Positions 8,933 to 13,388 of a stretch of DNA of 13,388 nucleotides are shown piece by piece (the first letter of the stretch is position 1; each line of letters starts with the position of its first letter). The notes beneath the pieces are model-generated. The model worked only from the letters and a program-made list of their open reading frames with translations, was not told the DNA's origin and did not search any database. The translations under genes and the position numbers were made by a program. Source of the stretch: Eimeria necatrix (taxonomy: Eukaryota; Apicomplexa; Conoidasida; Eucoccidiorida; Eimeriidae); NCBI RefSeq assembly GCF_000499385.1, contig NW_013654808.1, positions 10,001 through 23,388 of the forward strand. The letters are read 5' to 3'.

Positions 8933-9072
8933 ATACAACAACCCCACTCTCCAAAGACCCCCAACTCATTCAAGCCATTGGCGAAGTCTCCAACGAAATT
9001 TCGGATGCCCCAAAAATAGAAGGAGAGGAAGACGCAGCCAACGGCTGGGAGGCGCTGCAGCAGCTCGACTAA
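3006..9072 (+). CDS. RMC1: RMC1/C18orf8 (Bulli, Mic1-like) homologue, regulator of the Mon1-Ccz1 complex, 11 exons
   Basis: Proposed exons: 3006-3400, 3725-4109, 4245-4517, 5063-5255, 5480-5905, 6301-6419, 6665-7129, 7494-7575, 7726-7881, 8082-8326, 8557-9072. Together they give 3255 nt and 1084 residues. Every junction keeps phase. The joined protein follows human RMC1 along its length: LTLRFMKPKC-type first strands with FSPCGQYLLYV (near 140), LVVVITQKSIELFK (near 250), TLQPFLLEPRTLSLLRLAKI across intron 3, LALDNLVVVYHTGLDSVFLY (near 420), and the C-terminal Mic1-like helical domain from MPYMLSVAIEYTRSL (near 793) through LLQYHLLLDSGDLLE and TIVSILLSTKQ to FLRRHG. In animals RMC1/Bulli binds Mon1-Ccz1, the exchange factor that activates Rab7 on late endosomes; an equivalent role here is inferred. 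Extra length comes from Ala, Gln, Ser and Gly/Pro tracts. ATG 3006 is the first ATG after an in-frame TGA about 50 bp upstream. Intron 8 may be retained, adding 50 residues. Confidence 0.85.
3401..3724 (+). other. RMC1 intron 1, filled with GGGGCCCC and CTG repeats
   Basis: The donor is CTCAG|GTCCGC and the acceptor is (CTG)nCAG|GTTT. Joining them makes a split AGG (Arg), giving YPLRFMKPKC, which matches the ISFRMDDKGEVKC part of human RMC1. The 5' half holds GGGGGCCCC repeats (about 3420-3595). A short unique stretch follows (3604-3670, with TGCATGC at 3652). About 18 CTG units then run straight into the acceptor. Confidence 0.75.
4110..4244 (+). other. RMC1 intron 2 with CTG run ending TTAG
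   Basis: The donor is AAA|GTGAGC after ...IELFK, and an in-frame TAG follows at 4126. About 23 CTG units occupy 4173-4240 and are followed directly by the acceptor TTAG|TTTATG. Phase 0 on both sides gives LFK then FMHSGRTLHAVKKVAQ, matching the region around YQVLPEKRSLKLLKSH in human RMC1. Confidence 0.75.
4613..4695. repeat. Higher-order telomere-like repeat with CTAGCTAGCCTCC spacers
   Basis: CCCTAAACCCTAG blocks alternate with a CTAGCTAGCCTCCAAA spacer at least three times, so spacer and heptamer blocks were duplicated together as a composite unit of about 26-28 bp. The last copy decays to AATCCCTAAACCCTAAC. It lies within intron 3 of the RMC1 gene. Confidence 0.8.
4856..5035. repeat. 29/30-bp CTG-rich minisatellite
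   Basis: About six units carry (CTG)4-5 followed by CTCCGCTGCTGCACTTG or CTCCCGCTGCTGCACTTG. Units differ in length by a single C (29 versus 30 bases), so reading frame is not preserved along the array. That argues against coding and for its place in intron 3. One copy has CACCTG in place of CACTTG. Confidence 0.85.
5256..5479 (+). other. RMC1 intron 4 with TTTAGGG tracts, probable GC-AG intron
   Basis: The proposed donor is CCGG|GCAAGT, an exact GC-AG type donor. The acceptor is GCGCGCAG|GAGAAC at 5480, joining in phase 1 to give APGELQLLALDNLVVVYH. TTTAGGG tracts occupy about 5264-5335 and 5429-5470, separated by about 95 bp of unique G-rich sequence. A GT alternative exists (AGG|GTTTAG at 5267 with CTGCAG|CTG at 5491). 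It gives a product of the same length (GKSRLLALDN), so homology cannot decide between them. Confidence 0.65.
5586..5690. repeat. GGGGGCCCC block inside RMC1 exon 5 (Gly/Pro tract)
   Basis: GGGGGCCCCC repeats read in frame as GGPPGGPPGG-type sequence, about residues 451-474 of the model, between DVCRPLV and RGKARG. No good splice pair in phase was found around it, so it is kept as coding. Human RMC1 has a short loop at the equivalent place. Cryptic splicing of this GC block cannot be excluded. Confidence 0.6.
5906..6300 (+). other. RMC1 intron 5 with CAG/CTG runs and an (ATTT)n microsatellite
   Basis: The donor is CTAG|GTAACG and the acceptor TTTTTTCAG|AAACTTCC. Phase 1 joining gives HAPNLETSLFVSPDCVIDF, which matches LYSSSWIVFQPDIIISASQG in human RMC1. 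Inside are CAG runs (5911-5965), a CTG cluster (5968-5989), further CAG clusters to about 6145, and a near-pure TTTA/ATTT tetranucleotide tract at about 6237-6294 that doubles as the polypyrimidine-like region. Confidence 0.78.
6420..6664 (+). other. RMC1 intron 6 with AAAT and AATT microsatellites and a CTG run
   Basis: The donor is TTG|GTGAAA and the acceptor (CTG)nCAG|TGTGCT. The join gives RQSLCAAVEVLQNRSNCKDLV, matching LMDFLLQRKECKMVIL of human RMC1. AAATAAAT repeats (6424-6475) pass into TTAATTAA repeats (6476-6505). A unique stretch follows, then about 22 CTG units with one CTGTTG interruption before the acceptor. Confidence 0.8.
7130..7493 (+). other. RMC1 intron 7 with long TTAA/TTTA repeat and a CTG run
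   Basis: The donor is CAA|GTACAA and the acceptor (CTG)nCAG|CAATAC. The join gives YPFLQQQYGLPPKSLLL. Positions 7139-7380 are almost entirely AATT, TTAA and ATTT tetranucleotide repeats with a recurring TTATTTAATCTAATTA variant. A pyrimidine-rich unique stretch (7381-7452) follows, then 13 CTG units to the acceptor. Confidence 0.78.
7576..7725 (+). other. Possible RMC1 intron 8: 150-bp GGGGGCCCC block, optional
   Basis: Donor GAAG|GTACCC and acceptor GCTGCTGCAG|GCCTGAC agree in phase (1) and would remove the whole GGGGGCCCC array, giving ATREGLTLRRG. The segment is exactly 150 bp and open in frame, so retention would add about 50 Gly/Pro/Gln-rich residues without a stop. The sequence cannot decide. 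The resemblance to intron 1, which is also GGGGCCCC-filled, favours splicing. Confidence 0.5.
7882..8081 (+). other. RMC1 intron 9: GC-AG intron with a TTTAGGG tract
   Basis: The proposed donor is AGAG|GCAAGG, directly followed by TTTAGGG repeats (7887-7927). The acceptor is TTTCTTCTGCTGCAG|GGGAT at 8082. Phase 1 joining gives FFKRGDLLRQLLQYH. Between YTRSL and LLQYH the model then has the same residue count as human RMC1. The GT alternative, six bases downstream (AAGG|GTTTAG), keeps phase but adds two residues. Confidence 0.68.
8327..8556 (+). other. RMC1 intron 10 with two CTG runs
   Basis: The donor is CAG|GTGTGC and the acceptor (CTG)nCAG|CAAAAG. The join gives ILLSTKQQKEIIPFLRRHG, matching VLLSKHQVLAALRFIRGIG in human RMC1. 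One CTG run (about 8331-8388) starts next to the donor and another (about 8512-8554) abuts the acceptor. About 120 bp of unique pyrimidine-rich sequence lies between them. Confidence 0.78.
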
Positions 9073-9954
9073 ACCCTAAACCCTAAACCCTAAACCCTAA
9101 ACCCTAGGCGCGGCCTCGAGACCCTCGTCTCTAACGGCAGGGATGGAGTGCCTTTCAGCTGCTCGGCTAAACCCTAAACCCTAGCTTGAAACCCTTGTGC
9201 CTGCCCCTGGCCCTCTTTCAGTATGGGCTCTTCTGCTTAGGGTTTAGGGTTTAGGGTTTAGGGTTTAGGGTTTGGGTGTTGGGGCGCTGTAATTCCTTGT
9301 GCTGCTCTTCTTCTGCTGCCTTTTGCCGACAAAATCTAAGATGTTTTCTTTTCCTACTTTTGTTCCCTTTGTGCAGGGTCTAGGGTTTAGGGTTTAGGGT
9401 TTAGGGTTTAGGGTTTGGCGTTAGGGGCAAGGGTCAAGGGCCTAGTGTTTACATTCAGGGAATCAGGGTTTAGGGTTTAGAGCTCAGGGCCTAGGGTTTA
9501 GGGTTTAGGGTTTAGAGCTACGGTGAAGGGTTTAGGGTTGCAAGCTAAGGATTGAAACTTAAGGATTTAGGGTTTAGGGTTTAGGGTTTAGGGTTTAGGG
9601 TTTAGGGTGCAACGAAAAGAAGAGGCAAAGAGAGGCCTTAGCGGGCGGTTGCAAGCTCCCGAGAAGCCCCCTCTAAACCCTAAACCCTAAACACTAAACC
9701 CTAGGCCTTCTTGACTAGCTAAACCCTAAACCCTAAACCCTAAACCCTAGGCCTTCTTGACTAACTTGCAAGAAAATCGGCTGCAGCAAGCCAGCGGCTG
9801 CGGTGTTGAGGTGTACGTACACCCCAGCAGCGCCCAAAGCAAGCCCTGCAGAAAGGGCCTAGGGTTTAGGGTTTAGGGTTTAGGGTTTAGGGTTTAGGGT
9901 TTAGGGTTTAGGCGTGTGCGCCTGATGCACTAAACCACGGCCTGCAGCACCTTG
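9073..9954. repeat. Intergenic region with many telomere-like heptamer tracts in both orientations
   Basis: CCCTAAA tracts lie at about 9070-9106, 9168-9183, 9672-9703 and 9718-9750. TTTAGGG tracts lie at about 9236-9273, 9380-9415, 9466-9480, 9494-9517, 9562-9608 and 9858-9912. Between them are short unique or semi-repeated pieces, including GGCCTTCTTGACTA twice (9702 and 9749). No protein-coding gene is supported. The orientation flips indicate interstitial telomere-like repeat rather than a chromosome end. Confidence 0.9.
9808..9851 (+). repeat. Dispersed palindromic element, copy 2 (GGTGTACGTACACC)
   Basis: A near-perfect palindrome at 9810-9823 is followed by CCAGCAGCGCCCAAAG and ends in CTGCAG at 9846-9851. 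The reverse complement of 2058-2098 shows the same arrangement (GGTGTACATACACC, CCAGCAGGGCCCA, then CTGCAG). Weaker relatives start GGTGTATAGACAG at 2465, GGTGTACATCC at 10959, GGTGTATGTACAG at 11137 and GGTGTACA at 11169. Confidence 0.7.
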
Positions 9955-10411
9955 CTCAAGGGGCCCCTTGAGGACTTCATTGGGGGCCCCAGTACCCAAA
10001 TAGGGGCCCCCAGGAGTACCCCTTTGGGGGCCCCTGGGGCCCCTCTAGGGGTTTCCTGGGGGCCCCCATGGAGGCCCCATTAAGGGAGTTTAAGGGGGCC
10101 CCCTGGGGGCCCCTCGAAACAGCAAAAGGGTTTCGATAAGCCCCTAAAAAGCGATTTCCTTTTACACAAGCTCTAGAGGCCCCTACGGGCCCCCTGGGGG
10201 CCCCCTGGGGGCCCCCTAGGGGCCCCCTAGGGGCCCCCTCGGGGCCCCCTGGGGGCCCTCAACGGCTATTCAGGGGCCCCCGAAGGGCCCTCAGGGGCCC
10301 CCCGAGGGGCCCCCAGGAAGCCCCAAAGGGCCCCCGCAAAACCTCCATTTGGTGGCCACCAAAGTGGCCCCACAAGGCCTTCTTTTGGGGGCCCCCATAG
10401 GACCCACAATA
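9955..10411. repeat. Irregular GGGGCCCC repeat region
   Basis: GGGGGCCCC blocks are separated by variable spacers such as AGGAGTACCCCTTT, GGTTTCGATAAG and TTTTACACAAGCTCTAGAGG. The tightest part (about 10185-10260) has a 10-11 bp period. The only long minus-strand open frame in the area (10259-10441) is Gly/Pro-rich repeat translation. No gene is supported. Confidence 0.8.
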
Positions 10412-10917
10412 CCTTATTCTAGGGCCCACTAGGGGCCCCAAAAGGCCTTATTCTAGGGCCCACTAGGGGCCCCACAAAGCCTTATTCTGGGGCCCCTGGG
10501 GGCCCCACAAAGCCTTATTCTGGGGGCCCCTGGGGGCCCCATAAAGCCTTATTCTGGGGGCCCCTGGGGGCCCCATAAAGCCTTATTCTGGGGGCCCCTG
10601 GGGGCCCCACAAAGCCTTATTCTGGGGGCCCCTGGGGGCCCCATAAAGCCTTATTCGGGGGGCCCCTGGGGGCCCCACAAAGCCTTATTCTGGGGCCCCC
10701 TGGGGGCCCCATAAAGCCTTATTCTGGGGGCCCCTGGGGCCCCCACAAAGCCTTATTCTGGGGGCCCCTGGGGGCCCCACAAAGCCTTATTCTGGGGCCC
10801 CCTGGGGGCCCCACAAAACCTCATTCTGGGGGCCCCTGGGGGCCCCATAAAGCTTCATTCTGGGGTCCCCTGGGGGCCCCACAAAGCCTTATTCTGGGGG
10901 CCCCTGGGGGCCCCACA
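10412..10917. repeat. 34-bp minisatellite, about 15 copies
   Basis: Each unit is CCTTATTCT, then GGGGGCCCCT, then GGGGGCCCC, then ACAAAG or ATAAAG. Most units are exactly 34 bp. The first two copies differ (AGGGCCCACTAGGGGCCCC), and copies near the right end are more divergent (CCTCATTCT, CTTCATTCT, GGGGTCCCC). The ACAAAG and ATAAAG versions are interspersed. A period of 34 is not codon-compatible, and the units contain TAA in one frame, so this is non-coding. Confidence 0.95.
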
Positions 10918-11356
10918 GGTTCTCATAGGGGCCCCCCCAGGGCCCCTTGTGTCAGCCAGGTGTACATCCAGTGGGCTTGTGGATTTTTATTTTTGTTTTT
11001 TTTGGATTTTTGGGATTTTGCATTTGACAAATTGCTGAGATGTTTAAATTAAATATATTTTGACAATTAATGCTTTTTAAATGATTAAAAATGGCATTTA
11101 AACTGCGGAAAAAGATCTTTTGCTGCAGTGATTTCAGGTGTATGTACAGCTGCGGTGGAATGCCTCCGGGTGTACAAGTGTTGTTTCGGCATTCTGGCGG
11201 AGTTTTTTTCCGTTTTTTTCTTTATTTTAAACAATTAATTATTTATTTTTAATTATTTATCTCCAATTATTTACTTTTTGCCAAGTTTGGGGTTTATTGA
11301 CGAAGTTTGCCAACTTGAATGCACCAAAAGCCAAAACCACACACGCCCGCGAAGAG
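10918..11356. other. AT-rich intergenic stretch, no gene seen
   Basis: After the minisatellite the sequence becomes AT-rich with poly-T stretches (10985-11030, 11200-11270), homogeneous enough to suggest intergenic DNA. It holds three weak members of the GGTGTACA element (10959, 11137, 11169). A CATTTGACAA also found at 2564 occurs at 11020. I see no coding exon with splice support and no RNA gene. Confidence 0.6.
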
Positions 11357-11559
11357 GCTGCAGCAGCAAAAAGAGCCGCAGCTGCAGCAGCAAAAAGACC
11401 CGCAGCTGCAGCAGCAAACGCCGCTGGTGCTGCAGCAGCAAAGGCCTTGGTGCAGCAGCAGCAAAAGGCCCTGCTGCAGCAGCAGGCCTGCGGCTGCAGC
11501 AGCAAAAGGCCCCGGTGCTGCAGCAGCAAAAGGTCCCGGTTCTGCAGCAGCAAAAGGCC
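11357..11559. repeat. 24-bp minisatellite with CTGCAGCAGCAAAAG core
   Basis: CTGCAGCAGC cores start at 11358, 11382, 11406 and 11430, exactly 24 bp apart. A slipped part of 44 and 20 bp follows, then cores at 11494, 11518 and 11542, again 24 bp apart. Spacers are variants of AAAAGGCCCCGGTG. The period is codon-compatible (8 residues), and both strands are open in several frames: Ala/Lys/Arg on plus, Ala/Phe/Leu on minus. Coding cannot be excluded, but no splice site or homology supports it. Confidence 0.85.
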
Positions 11560-11925
11560 GTGTGGGGCCGCGCCTTGTGTCTGCAAGTTGCATGCATTTC
11601 TTTTATTTAATTCTTTTTCATTTTATTTTTAAAAAAACAAAAAAAGACAAAAAGAGCTTTTGCAAATGCAGAAGATGCTTCTGGGAGGCGCAGCAAGCAG
11701 CAAACGGCGCCCTTGGCAGCAGCAGAGACGCTTCGAGACGCCAGGCTCCAGCAGCAGCAGCAGCAGCAGCAGCTGCTGCTGCAGCAGAACAAGCTGAAGC
11801 AGCAGCAGCAGCTGCTGCTGCAGCAGGACAAGCTGAAGCAGCAGCAGCCCTGCAGCAGCGGTTGCTGCAGCCGCCGCCGCCGCAAAAGCCCTTCTGCAGC
11901 AGCCCCAGCCGCAGACCAACCAGCC

Positions 11926-11968
<43 letters not shown>
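11560..11968. other. Unresolved region downstream of the right-hand minus gene; 39-bp duplication
   Basis: 11580-11660 is AT-rich with A-runs. At 11765-11845 a 39-bp unit occurs about twice; its plus-strand translation is a 13-residue repeat with QLLLQQNKLKQ and QLLLQQDKLKQ, coiled-coil-like in character. A CAG run at about 11925-11968 reaches the stop codon of the minus-strand gene. The region may be that gene's 3' UTR, or part of an unrecognised plus-strand exon. I call no gene. Confidence 0.5.
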
Positions 11969-11969
<1 letters not shown>

Positions 11970-12160
11970 TAGTCGAGGTCTTCGAGGCCCTTGGCAGCCC
12001 AGCCCAAAAGGCGGCCGTGGTGCAGCAGCCCGTGGGAGTCTCTGAAGTCTCCAAACTCATTTGCAACAGCAGCAGCAGCTTCTGGAAATATTGCATGTCT
12101 TATTGCTGCAGCAGGAAAGATTTGCTGCAGCAGCTGCGCCAGCCGCCGGCCCGACAGCCC

Positions 12161-12212
<52 letters not shown>

Positions 12213-12251
12213 GGCTGCTGCTGCTGCTGCTGCTGCTGCGGCTGCTGCTGC

Positions 12252-12293
<42 letters not shown>

Positions 12294-12950
12294 GGCTGCA
12301 GCAGCTGCAGGTCGGAGACGATGGAGAGGAGCTGCGGCTCCACTTCTGGCTGCTCAAAAGGGACAGTCCCCACCAAATCAAAAACTATTCCTTCCCCTTT
12401 TGCTGCTGCTGCTGCTGCTGCTCCTTGCTGCAGCAGCAAAGACACGCAGGCCTCTCCAGCAGCAGCAGCATTCGCGCCCCACACCAGCCGCCCGTCCATA
12501 TACGCGCTCCTTGGGGCCCCCCCTTGGGGGCCCCCCTGGGGGCCCCCCCTGCGGGGGGCCCCCCCTTGGGGGGCCCCCCTCTCCCCCTGGGGGGCCCCCC
12601 CTTGGGGGGCCCCCCCAGGGGGGCCCCCAAGAGCTGCATGCAGGGCCCCGAAGGGCCCGGGGGCCCCATGGGGCCCCCAAACTTGAACAGGGTACGAAAT
12701 GCCCGGGGTGGCACTAGAAGCCAAAAGGGCCCTTAAGAGAAGTCCCCCCGGGGGCCCTGCTGCTGCTGCTGCTGCTGCAGCAGCAGGTAAACCCGCAGCG
12801 GGGGGCCCCCAAGCGCAGGAAGTGTACACAGAAAGGGGGGGGGCCCCCAGCAGCAAACAAGAGTCTTCTCTGCCAGGGTTTGTAAAGGCCCAAGAGTGGG
12901 GCCCCCCTCCTACTTCTGCTGCTGTGACAACAGCAACTCGCTTGCCCCCC

Positions 12951-13000
<50 letters not shown>

Positions 13001-13308
13001 GGGCTCGGGCGTGGGCAGCTGCTGCAGCAGCCGCGCCACTGTTGCTGCTGCAGGCGATGTGTCGCAGCTGTGGGCAAGTCCTGCTGCGTTGAGGGCCATT
13101 CTGGCTCTGGCTGCTGCTGCTGCAGCAGGTGCTGCAGCAGCAGGCGCTGCAGCAGCAGCAGCAGCAGCAGCAGCAGCTAGCCACTCCATTATGCTCGCCA
13201 AGTCCATCAAATCCAAAAGACCTTTTTTGCAATTTAAAAAATCCGAAAGATCTAAAGACTTCCAAAAAGACCACAAGAAACGCCCGTAAGCCAACTCCCC
13301 CTCTTGGC
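11969..13308 (-). CDS. Hypothetical protein, 3' part, with long Gln and Ala tracts (minus strand, partial)
   Basis: On the minus strand an open frame runs from an acceptor-like (CTG)nCAG at 13309 to a TAG at 11969, about 445 codons, entered in phase 1. The 5' end lies outside the window. Non-repetitive segments in this frame look like protein: LDLMDLASIMEWL, MALNAAGLAHSCDTSPAAAT, VARLLQQLPTPEPP, GGKRVAVVTAAE, SAYMDGRLVWGANAAAAGEA, KGEGIVFDLVGTVPFEQPEV followed by LLSIVSDLQ, and at the end ANEFGDFRDSHGLLHH with LLGWAAKGLEDLD. Between them lie Ala runs, a Gly/Pro block from GGGGGCCCC repeat (12510-12680) and a Gln-rich tract (12164-12292). One or more repeat blocks are probably introns: GAA|GTAGGA near 12913 is a plausible donor and CTTCTAG near 12710 a plausible acceptor. 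I do not recognise the family. A fragmentary resemblance of VARLLQQLP...GKRVAVVTAAE to PfkB/pyridoxal-kinase-type sequence is too weak to use. Confidence 0.5.
12164..12294. repeat. Interrupted CTG run, Gln-rich tract of the right-hand gene
   Basis: About 40 CTG units are broken by CGG interruptions at regular points (CTGCGGCTG at about 12209, 12239, 12251 and 12291). On the minus strand the frame of the hypothetical protein reads this as Gln runs with single Pro (CCG). This is consistent with a coding homopolymer, because the interruptions are all synonymous in length and frame. Confidence 0.8.
12510..12680. repeat. GGGGGGCCCCCC array in the right-hand gene
   Basis: Blocks such as CTTGGGGGGCCCCCC are separated by CTTG, CTGG and CTGCG. 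The same repeat class fills RMC1 introns 1 and 8. In the long minus-strand frame it would read as Gly/Gln/Pro-rich sequence. Whether it is exon or intron is unresolved. GTTTGG at about 12679 on the minus strand could serve as a donor just before it. Confidence 0.75.
12955..13000. repeat. CAG run, Ala tract in the right-hand gene
   Basis: Fifteen uninterrupted CAG units (GCAGCAG...CAGG). On the minus strand the hypothetical-protein frame reads GCT repeats, a 16-residue Ala run just before GGKRVAVVTAAE. A similar, shorter pair of clusters at 13110-13180 encodes Ala with single Pro residues in the same frame. Confidence 0.8.
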
Positions 13309-13310
13309 CT

Positions 13311-13388
<78 letters not shown>
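13311..13388. repeat. CAG run at the right window edge
   Basis: Twenty-six pure CAG units run to the last base of the window and beyond. On the minus strand this is (CTG)n ending in CAG at the inferred acceptor of the 11969-13308 exon, the same arrangement seen at most acceptors in the RMC1 gene. It is therefore most likely the 3' end of an intron whose remainder lies outside. Confidence 0.85.

Noticed and set aside
9070..9912. A true chromosome end
   Set aside because: Tracts are short, occur in both orientations and also lie inside introns, and more than 3 kb of ordinary sequence with another gene follows.
12714..13274. Alternative minus-strand frame starting VFLEVFRSFGFFKLQ
   Set aside because: It passes into long Cys runs and ends by 12714. 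The competing frame gives Ala runs and plausible protein blocks over the same segment and continues to 11969.

Overview
The window looks like nuclear DNA of a poultry coccidian, most likely an Eimeria species. The evidence is very dense CAG/CTG trinucleotide runs that become Ala, Gln or Ser homopolymers in exons, many internal tracts of the heptamer TTTAGGG/CCCTAAA (the apicomplexan and plant type telomere repeat), GGGGCCCC-based arrays, and genes split into short exons. The species assignment rests on this repeat signature and was not searched.

Layout. (1) 1-610: AT-rich start with a 26-bp direct repeat, then GGGGCCCC arrays. (2) 622-2100, minus strand: a small three-exon gene for a coiled-coil-like, Ala-rich protein that I cannot name. 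Its intron 1 is full of GGGGCCCC repeat and its intron 2 of CAG/CTG. (3) 2101-3005: divergent intergenic region, probably holding both promoters. (4) 3006-9072, plus strand: the main gene, reconstructed as 11 exons whose phases all agree. It encodes a homologue of RMC1/C18orf8 (Drosophila Bulli), the third subunit of the Mon1-Ccz1 Rab7 exchange factor, enlarged from about 657 residues in human to about 1084 by homopolymer insertions. (5) 9073-9954: intergenic DNA with telomere-like tracts in both orientations. (6) 9955-10917: GGGGCCCC DNA that becomes a regular 34-bp minisatellite of about 15 copies. (7) 10918-11968: AT-rich DNA, a 24-bp CAG-containing minisatellite and a 39-bp duplication. 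(8) 11969-13308, minus strand: the 3' part of a gene of unknown product, with long Gln and Ala runs. (9) 13311-13388: a CAG run leaving the window, probably the intron upstream of that exon.

The most interesting pattern is how the repeats sit relative to splicing in the RMC1 gene. The three introns that carry telomere-like repeats (3, 4 and 9) are exactly the three whose best donor is GCAAG rather than GT. AT tetranucleotide repeats fill introns 5-7, GGGGCCCC fills introns 1 and 8, and sense-strand CTG runs abut the acceptor in most introns. The gene's stop codon TAA lies at the first base step of a further telomere-like tract. Intron positions are inferred from phase, splice signals and remembered homology to human RMC1. 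No transcript or database evidence was available.
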